The notes below the pieces were generated by a model that made no database searches, was not told the DNA's origin, and saw only the letters and a program-made list of their open reading frames with translations. From an uncultured Peptococcaceae bacterium (GTDB lineage: Bacteria > Bacillota > Peptococcia > Peptococcales > Peptococcaceae): a stretch of 5,855 nucleotides of DNA. The DNA is taken from the NCBI GenBank assembly GCA_947254645.1, contig CAMYDW010000032.1:1-5855 (forward strand). The letters are read 5' to 3'. The translations under genes and the position numbers were made by a program. The stretch's first letter is position 1. Every line of letters begins with the position of its first letter. This document shows positions 1 to 5,855 of this stretch, in pieces.

Positions 1-723
1 AATATTCCCAAAGAAGATTATTTCACTAAAGATACTGAGATAATAGATGATAAATATTTTATTCAGGAAGATACTACGGATTATTCTATTGATATTATTG
101 AAGAGCAAAGTGCTGAAAATCTTTTACAAGATGACTTAGAGAACCTTCAATATATTGGACAATTAAATAATACATTTATTTTGGCACAGGATAAAAACAA
201 TCTCTATATTATCGATCAACATACATTGCATGAGAGAATTTTGTACGAAAAATTTATGTATGAAGTTGAAGAGAAGTGTATAAATCCTCAGCGATTATTG
301 CATCCGATAGAAGTACATCTTAACCCTATTCAAGAAAAAACATTAGTAGAGAATATAATCATGCTTTCTGATATTGGTTTTGTATTTGAAAAAACAAATG
401 AATTAACCTATAGTATTACAGAAATTCCGAGTATACTTACTGCTAATAAAAATATATCTAATACGATAAAAGATATATTAGATGAAATAGGTGAAGGGGT
501 TCAACATCGTTCCATTTCAACGATAAATGAAGATAAGATCATCACTGCATCTTGTAAAGCAGCAGTTAAAGCAAATTATCTTTTAAACGAGAACGACGTG
601 AAGCTCTTATTAAAACACTTGTCTAGGTTGAAAAATGCCCATACATGTCCTCATGGACGTCCGATTATCATGAATATTTCCATGAATGAACTTTACTTAT
701 ATTTTAAGAGAGGATCATTTTAA
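1..723 (+). CDS. mutL: DNA mismatch repair protein MutL, C-terminal part (5' end outside the window)
   Basis: The reading frame is open from base 1 to the TAA at 721-723, giving the last 240 residues of MutL; the N-terminal GHKL ATPase domain lies left of the window. MutL couples mismatch recognition by MutS to strand incision and excision. Residues 1-45 here are an acidic, low-complexity interdomain linker. The dimerisation and endonuclease domain starts near residue 46. Visible motifs are the metal-binding endonuclease motif DQHTLHERILYE (residues 72-83; family form DQHA-x2-E-x4-E, with T replacing A), SCKAAVKAN (184-192), CPHGRP (216-221) and a terminal FKR (235-237). QRLLHP (97-102) fits the Q-x2-(L/I)-x-P beta-clamp-binding pattern. 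Together these indicate a nicking MutL of the MutH-independent type. A TTG at 181 could be mistaken for a start, but conserved MutL sequence continues upstream of it. miaA follows after 3 nt. Confidence 0.96.
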   Translation, partial: NIPKEDYFTKDTEIIDDKYFIQEDTTDYSIDIIEEQSAENLLQDDLENLQYIGQLNNTFILAQDKNNLYIIDQHTLHERILYEKFMYEVEEKCINPQRLLHPIEVHLNPIQEKTLVENIIMLSDIGFVFEKTNELTYSITEIPSILTANKNISNTIKDILDEIGEGVQHRSISTINEDKIITASCKAAVKANYLLNENDVKLLLKHLSRLKNAHTCPHGRPIIMNISMNELYLYFKRGSF

Positions 724-726
724 CAT

Positions 727-1665
727 ATGAAAAAAATACCCCTTATTGTTATTGTTGGACCTACAGCGGTTGGAAAAACAGCTTTAAGCATTGAATTAGC
801 GAAACGCTTTAATGCAGAAATTATTTCCGGTGATTCAATGCAAGTCTATCGATATATGGATATAGGAACTGCTAAAATTAAACCAAATGAAACAGAGGAT
901 ATACCACATCATCTTATAGATATTTTAGACCCAGATGAAGGTTTTAATGCTCGTATTTTCAAAGAAAAAGCTTTAATTGAAATAGACCAAATCATGAATC
1001 GTCAGCATCTTCCAATGATTGTCGGGGGTACTGGGCTCTATATTAATGGACTTTTATACGATTATCAATTTGATGGAAAAACCAATAGTGACTATAGAGA
1101 AAAAATCTATTATAAAATAAAAGAAGAAGGTTCAGATCAATATTATGAAGAACTATTAAAACATCGTCCTGATTTATCAACGGTTATTCATAAAAATGAT
1201 GCATTCAGAATTTCTAGAGCATTAGAGATTATTCATACTACTGGAAAAGATAGTATTGCTAATTTTGATATGAAAAAAAACTATCAATCACCGTTTCAAT
1301 TGTGCTTGATTGGTCTGACAATGAATCGTCAAAAATTATATGAACGCATCGATTTTAGAGTGGATAAGATGATAGAAGAAGGTCTTTTAGAAGAACTTGA
1401 GTCACTTATGGAAAAGGGTTATAATAATGAAATGCAGTCATTGCAAGCAATTGGTTATAAAGAATTGCTCGCTTATTTAAATCATCAATATTCGTATGAA
1501 GAGGCGGTAGAACTTTTGAAAAAAAATACACGCCATTTTGCAAAGAGACAATTAACTTGGTTTAAACGCGATCCTAATTTAAAATGGTTTTCTGTTGATG
1601 AATTAAGCGGCGAAGCATTATTAAGTGAAACAAAAGAATATATTAATCAATGTCTGAATCTATAA
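727..1665 (+). CDS. miaA: tRNA dimethylallyltransferase MiaA
   Basis: MiaA transfers a dimethylallyl group from DMAPP to N6 of A37 in tRNAs that read UNN codons, giving i6A37, which MiaB can then methylthiolate. The 312-residue protein has the usual family length. Visible are the P-loop GPTAVGKT (residues 11-18), the substrate-binding DSMQVYRYMDIGTAK block (36-50), PHHLID (60-65), VGGTGLY (99-105), the RISRALEII segment (161-169), QAIGYKEL (240-247) and the C-terminal TRHFAKRQLTWFKRD block (268-282). All key motifs are intact. The ATG at 727 lies 3 nt after the mutL stop. An AGAGGA sequence at 709-714, inside the end of mutL, is the likely ribosome-binding site, with a rather long 12-nt spacer. 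The mutL-miaA pairing is common in bacteria and supports co-transcription. Codon 2 begins a run of seven A. Confidence 0.97.
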   Translation: MKKIPLIVIVGPTAVGKTALSIELAKRFNAEIISGDSMQVYRYMDIGTAKIKPNETEDIPHHLIDILDPDEGFNARIFKEKALIEIDQIMNRQHLPMIVGGTGLYINGLLYDYQFDGKTNSDYREKIYYKIKEEGSDQYYEELLKHRPDLSTVIHKNDAFRISRALEIIHTTGKDSIANFDMKKNYQSPFQLCLIGLTMNRQKLYERIDFRVDKMIEEGLLEELESLMEKGYNNEMQSLQAIGYKELLAYLNHQYSYEEAVELLKKNTRHFAKRQLTWFKRDPNLKWFSVDELSGEALLSETKEYINQCLNL

Positions 1666-1668
1666 AAT

Positions 1669-1673
1669 GGGGG
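1669..1673 (+). promoter_or_regulatory. Ribosome-binding site that decides the ftsK start
   Basis: GGGGG lies 6 nt upstream of the ATG at 1680. It can pair with the CCUCC of the 16S rRNA 3' end through one G-U wobble. It sits in the short gap after the miaA stop (1663-1665). The alternative in-frame ATG at 1650 has only A/T-rich sequence upstream and no purine-rich Shine-Dalgarno match, so this site favours 1680. Confidence 0.65.
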
Positions 1674-1679
1674 CTTTTT

Positions 1680-4043
1680 ATGGCGGTGAAAAAAAAGACA
1701 AGAAGTAATAGTCGAAAAAAAAATGGAAATAAAGATTCATTACATTTAGTTATTGGTATTTTGAGTATTGCTTTCTCTGTTTACTTAAGTATCTTAATAA
1801 GTCAAGGTGCAGGACTTCATACATCTCATTTATCTTCCGAATTAGGATTCATAGGTGCGTTTTTATATAATAAAATTCGAATGTTAGTTGGTCAATGTGA
1901 ATATTTTATTCCGTTTTTGTTATTTATATATGGCTTGCATTTAACTTTTCTAAAATTGCATATCTCAAAAAGACACTTAACCAGCCTAGCTGTTATACTC
2001 GTATGTTTATTGGCTTTCAGACATTTGAGCATTGATTCTTCCGTCGGTATTGCTAAAGGGTTAGAAGGTTTTGGTGGTGGACTCATTGGTGCAATTATAT
2101 CTGTTTTATTAGTGCGTTCAGTATCAAAAATTGGCGCTATCATTTCACTCCTTGCTATTATTGCCATTTTTTCTTACTTGGGTACAGAAGGTAAAATTTT
2201 TAATAGTGCGAGTGCTTATGCCAAGAAGTTATTACCGACTTTTGAAATACTTGGAGAAAAAATTAAAAATCTATTTTTAAAAGAAGAAAGAGATACAAAA
2301 CATAAAAGCACTTCTCAAAAAGAGAAAAAAGGATTAAAAGTGAAATCTTCTGAGAAAGAATCAACAGTTAAAGAAAATGATTTTGAAACCCAATATAGTG
2401 AAAAAGCGCACAAAGCATCGCCAAAAATCAATAATGACACATCTTTCATTAAGGAATTAAAATGTTTTAATGAAGAAATTATTGAAGAAGATAAAGAAAA
2501 TAAAGTGATAGATTATATTGAATCTGAGGAACCTTTTAAGAAAGCAACATCCATTTCGCTTAAGCAATCAAGCTATTCACTACCTTCCTCCAGCTTATTG
2601 GATGAGGTTAAAATGAATGCTCAAATAAATAAGACAGAAATAGAAGAGAATGCACATATATTAAAAGAGACACTGAATGATTTTGGTGTCAAAGGTGAAA
2701 TTAATAATGTAAATGTCGGCCCAACAATTACCCAATATGAGTTTAAACCAGCCTCAGGAGTACGTGTGACAAAAATTGTAAACCTTGCCGATGATTTAGC
2801 ACTTAGTCTCGCTGTATCAGGTCTTAGAATTGAAGCACCGATTCCTAATAAAAGTGCGGTTGGCATAGAAGTGCCAAATCCTAAACCTCGTACTGTAAAA
2901 TTTAAAGAAGTGATTGCAAGTGAGCAATTTATTAATGCAGAATCTAATATCACCTTTGCTTTAGGGAAAGATATTAGTGGTCATACAATGATTGGCGATT
3001 TGGCAAAAATGCCTCATTTACTAATTGCAGGTGCTACGGGTGCCGGAAAAAGTGTTTGCTTAAATGCCCTAATCACAAGTATTTTGTATAAAGCGAAACC
3101 ACATGAGGTCAAATTTATAATGATTGACCCTAAAAAAGTAGAATTGAATAATTATATTGATATTCCACATTTGCTTTCTCCTGTTGTCACTGACACAAAA
3201 AAAGCTGCAGCTACGCTTAAATGGATAGTGAAGGAAATGGAGCGTCGTTATGATGTCTTTTCTGAAAGTGGCGCTAGAGATATTAAAACTTATAATCAAA
3301 AATTTATCCAAGCGGAGGCTTTATCCGAGGAACATCAATTTGAATTTATGCCACAGATTGTGGTCATAATAGATGAATTAGCAGATTTGATGATGGTGGC
3401 TCCTGCTGATGTAGAAGATTCCATTTGTCGATTAGCCCAATTAGCTCGTGCAGCTGGCATTCACTTAGTTATTGCAACACAAAGACCATCAGTAGATATT
3501 ATTACTGGTTTGATTAAAGCAAATATTCCGTCAAGAATAGCATTTGCAGTATCATCTCAAACAGACTCTAGAACCATTCTTGATATGGGAGGTGCTGAGA
3601 AATTACTTGGCAATGGGGATATGCTGTATTATCCAAGAGGCTATGCAAAACCAGTTCGAATTCAAGGTGTATTTGTAACAGATGATGAAATTGATCGTAT
3701 TGTTAATCATGTGAAGCATCAAGCAGAACCAGTTTATGATGATAATATAAGTAAAAATGTAGAAGCAATCATGTCATCAAGTGCTGATTCAGATGAAAAA
3801 ACAAATAATGATGCGTTTGATGATTTACTAAGTGATGCTTGTGAATTTTTTATCGAAAATGGCAATGCAAGTATTTCAATGTTGCAGCGACATTTTAGAA
3901 TAGGATATACAAGAGCTGCTAGAATTATCGATGAATTAGAAGGCTTAGGTTTTGTTGGGCCATACGAAGGTAGTAAAGCTCGTAAAGTAAAAGTATCATT
4001 AGCAGATTGTCGAGAATTTTTTGGCGATAGAGGGGTAGAATGA
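1680..4043 (+). CDS. ftsK: DNA translocase FtsK/SpoIIIE
   Basis: This septum-located, membrane-anchored ATPase pumps double-stranded DNA during chromosome segregation. From ATG 1680 it has 787 residues. A Lys/Arg-rich N-terminus is followed by hydrophobic segments near residues 21-41, 74-91, 100-116 and 131-168; the last stretch may form two passes. A charged linker covers about 175-300. The alpha/beta motor begins near 300 with LLDEV (306-310), and has Walker A GATGAGKS (451-458) and Walker B VVIIDE (561-566). The C-terminal gamma winged-helix, from about 715, includes QRHFRIGYTRAARIIDELE (736-754) and VGPYEGSKAR, the part that reads polar KOPS/SRS DNA sites in the family. An in-frame ATG at 1650 would add 10 residues and overlap miaA, but only 1680 has a ribosome-binding site and gives the familiar MA-KKK start. 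FtsK and SpoIIIE cannot be told apart from sequence alone, and this may be the only translocase of the cell. The stop overlaps the rimO start. Confidence 0.96.
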   Translation: MAVKKKTRSNSRKKNGNKDSLHLVIGILSIAFSVYLSILISQGAGLHTSHLSSELGFIGAFLYNKIRMLVGQCEYFIPFLLFIYGLHLTFLKLHISKRHLTSLAVILVCLLAFRHLSIDSSVGIAKGLEGFGGGLIGAIISVLLVRSVSKIGAIISLLAIIAIFSYLGTEGKIFNSASAYAKKLLPTFEILGEKIKNLFLKEERDTKHKSTSQKEKKGLKVKSSEKESTVKENDFETQYSEKAHKASPKINNDTSFIKELKCFNEEIIEEDKENKVIDYIESEEPFKKATSISLKQSSYSLPSSSLLDEVKMNAQINKTEIEENAHILKETLNDFGVKGEINNVNVGPTITQYEFKPASGVRVTKIVNLADDLALSLAVSGLRIEAPIPNKSAVGIEVPNPKPRTVKFKEVIASEQFINAESNITFALGKDISGHTMIGDLAKMPHLLIAGATGAGKSVCLNALITSILYKAKPHEVKFIMIDPKKVELNNYIDIPHLLSPVVTDTKKAAATLKWIVKEMERRYDVFSESGARDIKTYNQKFIQAEALSEEHQFEFMPQIVVIIDELADLMMVAPADVEDSICRLAQLARAAGIHLVIATQRPSVDIITGLIKANIPSRIAFAVSSQTDSRTILDMGGAEKLLGNGDMLYYPRGYAKPVRIQGVFVTDDEIDRIVNHVKHQAEPVYDDNISKNVEAIMSSSADSDEKTNNDAFDDLLSDACEFFIENGNASISMLQRHFRIGYTRAARIIDELEGLGFVGPYEGSKARKVKVSLADCREFFGDRGVE
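4030..4043 (+). promoter_or_regulatory. rimO ribosome-binding site and ATGA stop-start overlap
   Basis: GAGGGG at 4030-4035, inside the last ftsK codons, precedes the rimO ATG at 4040 at Shine-Dalgarno distance. The rimO ATG shares bases with the ftsK TGA (4041-4043) in an ATGA overlap. This arrangement usually allows terminating ribosomes to re-initiate, so rimO translation is probably coupled to that of ftsK. Confidence 0.7.
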
Positions 4044-5395
4044 CAAAAAAAAATATTGCTTTTGCAACATTAGGTTGTGCAAAGAATACTGTTTATACAG
4101 AATATATGATGGGACTTGTTGAAAAAAGTTCCTTTGCATTGGTAGAAGATTTTGAAGAGGCTCATGTTATTGTTATCAATACCTGTGGTTTTATAACTGC
4201 GGCAAAAGAAGAAACAATAAATACTATTCTTGAATTAAGTGAGTATAAAGAAAATGGAAAGTGTGAATATCTGGTTGCTTTGGGATGTATGGTTCAAAAA
4301 TATGCCTCAGAACTAGAGGAAGCATTACCGGAAATTGATCTTTTGCTTGGCAGTACAAATTATGACAATCTTCTAGAAGAAATTCAGAATTTGTACAGAA
4401 ACAATCAGATAACCGATTCTAGAAGTCTTGTCGATAATAAATGGCATCTCTTGAAGAAAGATGGTTATTCAAAAAGAGTACTTACGACCCCGTCCTATTA
4501 TGCTTATCTGACAATTTCCGAGGGATGTAATAATCATTGCACTTTCTGTGCCATTCCTGAAATGCAAGGTCCATATAGAAGCAGACAAATAGAAGATATT
4601 TTGTTGGAAGCAGAACAATTAGCTGCACAAGGGGTCAAAGAACTTATTATAATTGCTCAGGATATCACTTATTATGGTAAAGATATATATGGTGAATTTG
4701 CTTTAGCCAAATTATTGAAATTACTATGTAACATAGAAGGATTTTTATGGATACGTTTATTATATGCTTATCCAAATAATTTTTCTGACGACATTATTGA
4801 TATTATGGCAAAAGAAGATAAGATCTGTAATTATATTGATATTCCATTGCAACATGCAGATGATAAAATTTTAAAATCTATGAATCGACAAATCACACAA
4901 GAAGAGATTGAAAAATTAATTTTAAAACTGCGTTCAAAAATCCCAGGTATTGTTATCAGATCAACTTTTATTGTTGGTTTTCCTGGTGAAACAGATTCTG
5001 AATATAATAATTTACTTGATTTTCTACAAAAAATGAAACTTGATAGAGTCGGTGTATTTCCATATTCTCAGGAAGAAAATACTCCTGCGGGCATAATGCC
5101 AAATCAAGTTGAGGACAGAATTAAAGAAAAACGCGCACAAGAGCTAATGGAAATTCAATATAATATCATGTTTGATATACACAAAAGCTTTATAAATTGT
5201 GAACGTCTTGTATTAATCGATGAAGTAGATGAAGACAATGGTATACTATTATGCCGCAGCTACTCAGAGTCTCCAGATATTGACCCATACATTGTCGTTG
5301 AATATGATCCTAATCAGAAATTTGTGGTAGGACAAAGCCTAATAGTCAAAATCATTGATGTTAACCAATACGATTTAGTAGGGAGAATCATTTAA
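4040..5395 (+). CDS. rimO: Ribosomal protein uS12 (S12) methylthiotransferase RimO
   Basis: RimO is a radical-SAM enzyme that adds a methylthio group to the beta-carbon of a conserved Asp in ribosomal protein S12. The 451-residue protein has the full family layout. The N-terminal UPF0004 domain carries three cluster-binding Cys: C13 in LGCAKN, C49 in NTCGF and C83 in LGCM. The radical-SAM CxxxCxxC motif is C163, C167, C170, followed by AIPEMQGPYRSR (171-182). The C-terminal TRAM domain (about 388-451) contains CRSYSESPDID (405-415) and ends in YDLVGRI. The IP-x2-x-GPYRSR and RS-x3-x-P-x-ID signatures separate RimO from its paralogues MiaB and MtaB, which modify tRNA. The normally conserved VDSE/VDTE after LGC-x-KN reads VYTE here (18-21). 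A run of nine A begins at codon 2. The start overlaps the ftsK stop by 4 nt, and pgsA starts 1 nt after the rimO stop. Confidence 0.95.
   Translation: MTKKNIAFATLGCAKNTVYTEYMMGLVEKSSFALVEDFEEAHVIVINTCGFITAAKEETINTILELSEYKENGKCEYLVALGCMVQKYASELEEALPEIDLLLGSTNYDNLLEEIQNLYRNNQITDSRSLVDNKWHLLKKDGYSKRVLTTPSYYAYLTISEGCNNHCTFCAIPEMQGPYRSRQIEDILLEAEQLAAQGVKELIIIAQDITYYGKDIYGEFALAKLLKLLCNIEGFLWIRLLYAYPNNFSDDIIDIMAKEDKICNYIDIPLQHADDKILKSMNRQITQEEIEKLILKLRSKIPGIVIRSTFIVGFPGETDSEYNNLLDFLQKMKLDRVGVFPYSQEENTPAGIMPNQVEDRIKEKRAQELMEIQYNIMFDIHKSFINCERLVLIDEVDEDNGILLCRSYSESPDIDPYIVVEYDPNQKFVVGQSLIVKIIDVNQYDLVGRII
5381..5385 (+). promoter_or_regulatory. pgsA ribosome-binding site inside the end of rimO
   Basis: GGGAG in the last codons of rimO is the best Shine-Dalgarno match ahead of the pgsA ATG at 5397. 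The 11-nt spacer is on the long side. With only 1 nt between the rimO stop and the pgsA start, re-initiation by terminating ribosomes probably also contributes. Confidence 0.5.
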
Positions 5396-5396
5396 G

Positions 5397-5855
5397 ATGA
5401 ATATTGCAAATCAATTAACAACTTTGAGAGTTATTTTGATACCAGCGTTTATCTTTGTGTTTGTAACGCCAACCATTCCTAATAATGAGTATATTGCTGC
5501 CATGATTTTTATTGTGGCTTCATTAACTGATTTTTTAGATGGTTATTTGGCGAGAAAATTAAACTTGGTTTCAAATTTTGGAAAAATAATGGATCCATTT
5601 GCAGATAAGTTATTAGTCTTGACAGCATTAATTTATTTGGCTATTGCTCAAATTATTCCAGGATGGATTGTTATTGTAATTATCGGTAGAGAACTATTAA
5701 TCACAAGCTTGAGAGCACTTGTTGCTGATAAAGGCATTATTTTAGCAGCGAGCAAACTGGGGAAATATAAAACAGCTACTCAAATGATTTCAATTATTCT
5801 ACTTATTATCAATATTCATACAGTTGGGATGATTCTTCTTTATATTGCTCTTATC
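5397..5855 (+). CDS. pgsA: CDP-diacylglycerol-glycerol-3-phosphate 3-phosphatidyltransferase PgsA, N-terminal part (3' end outside the window)
   Basis: PgsA is an integral membrane enzyme that makes phosphatidylglycerol phosphate from CDP-diacylglycerol and glycerol-3-phosphate, the committed step to phosphatidylglycerol and cardiolipin. The first 153 codons are present and open to the right edge; family members are usually about 180 residues, so only the last membrane helix or so is missing. The N-terminus MNIANQLTTLRVILIPAF is typical of PgsA. The CDP-alcohol phosphotransferase signature D(x)2DG(x)2AR(x)8G(x)3D(x)3D is complete, with D45, D48, G49, A52, R53, G62, D66 and D70. GRELLITSLR and the later SKLGKYKT segment match PgsA better than phosphatidylserine or cardiolipin synthases of the same fold. 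Several hydrophobic membrane segments are evident. The gene starts 1 nt after rimO, an order also seen in other Bacillota. Confidence 0.95.
   Translation, partial: MNIANQLTTLRVILIPAFIFVFVTPTIPNNEYIAAMIFIVASLTDFLDGYLARKLNLVSNFGKIMDPFADKLLVLTALIYLAIAQIIPGWIVIVIIGRELLITSLRALVADKGIILAASKLGKYKTATQMISIILLIINIHTVGMILLYIALI

Noticed and set aside
181..723. A separate 180-residue gene starting at TTG 181
   Set aside because: The frame is open to base 1, and the codons before 181 encode typical MutL C-terminal sequence (YIGQLNNTFIL). This is the end of mutL, not an independent gene.
1892..2167. Minus-strand open frame of 91 codons opposite the ftsK membrane region
   Set aside because: It lies wholly within a well-supported conserved gene, has no recognisable protein features and looks like a shadow frame.
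2621..2953. Minus-strand open frame of 110 codons opposite the start of the FtsK motor
   Set aside because: It is opposite strongly conserved coding sequence, and I recognise no domain in its translation.
3069..3311. Minus-strand open frame of 80 codons opposite the FtsK ATPase
   Set aside because: It is a shadow frame with low-complexity Phe/Ile/Asn-rich translation, as expected from reversed A+T-rich coding DNA.
4040..5395. Assignment as MiaB or MtaB, which would pair functionally with MiaA
   Set aside because: The IPEMQGPYRSR segment after the radical-SAM Cys motif and the RS-SPDID TRAM signature are RimO features. MiaB usually has VP-x-TRGRE-x-SR there.
5340..5396. A promoter for pgsA inside the end of rimO
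   Set aside because: I saw no -35/-10 pair with acceptable 16-18 nt spacing; the A+T-rich background gives only isolated half-matches.
1..5855. CRISPR array, tRNA or rRNA gene, insertion sequence, rho-independent terminator
   Set aside because: No regularly spaced repeats, no inverted-repeat-bounded transposase and no GC stem followed by a T run were seen; nearly every base lies in one of five coding frames.

Overview
The window is a compact stretch of chromosomal core genes from a low-G+C bacterium, by eye about one-third G+C. All genes are on the + strand and read with the standard code: TGG encodes Trp and TGA is used as a stop. Gene content and order (mutL, miaA, an FtsK/SpoIIIE translocase, rimO, pgsA), the endonuclease-type MutL and the G-rich ribosome-binding sites suggest an anaerobic Bacillota lineage of the Clostridia or Negativicutes kind. 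This placement is inference from layout and protein style; the sequence alone does not fix a genus.

Layout. Bases 1-723 hold the C-terminal 240 residues of MutL, which enters from the left edge and carries the complete endonuclease domain. Next come miaA (727-1665), the DNA translocase gene ftsK/spoIIIE (most likely 1680-4043), rimO (4040-5395) and the first 153 codons of pgsA (5397 to the right edge). The junctions are 3 nt, 14 nt, a 4-nt ATGA overlap and 1 nt. There is no intergenic room for a terminator or a conventional promoter, so the genes very probably form one transcription unit extending past both edges.

How the genes work together. They do not form one pathway. They are housekeeping functions for information processing and growth: mismatch repair (MutL), tRNA anticodon-loop modification (MiaA), chromosome segregation at the septum (FtsK), ribosomal protein S12 modification (RimO) and the committed step of anionic phospholipid synthesis (PgsA). 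MiaA and RimO both tune decoding. FtsK and PgsA both act at the membrane.

No mobile element, CRISPR array, RNA gene or defence-like module is visible, and I found no convincing undescribed system. The points worth a second look are modest: an unusual residue in a normally conserved RimO motif, a substitution in the MutL endonuclease motif, poly-A tracts just after several start codons, the absence of hfq after miaA, and the choice of start for ftsK.
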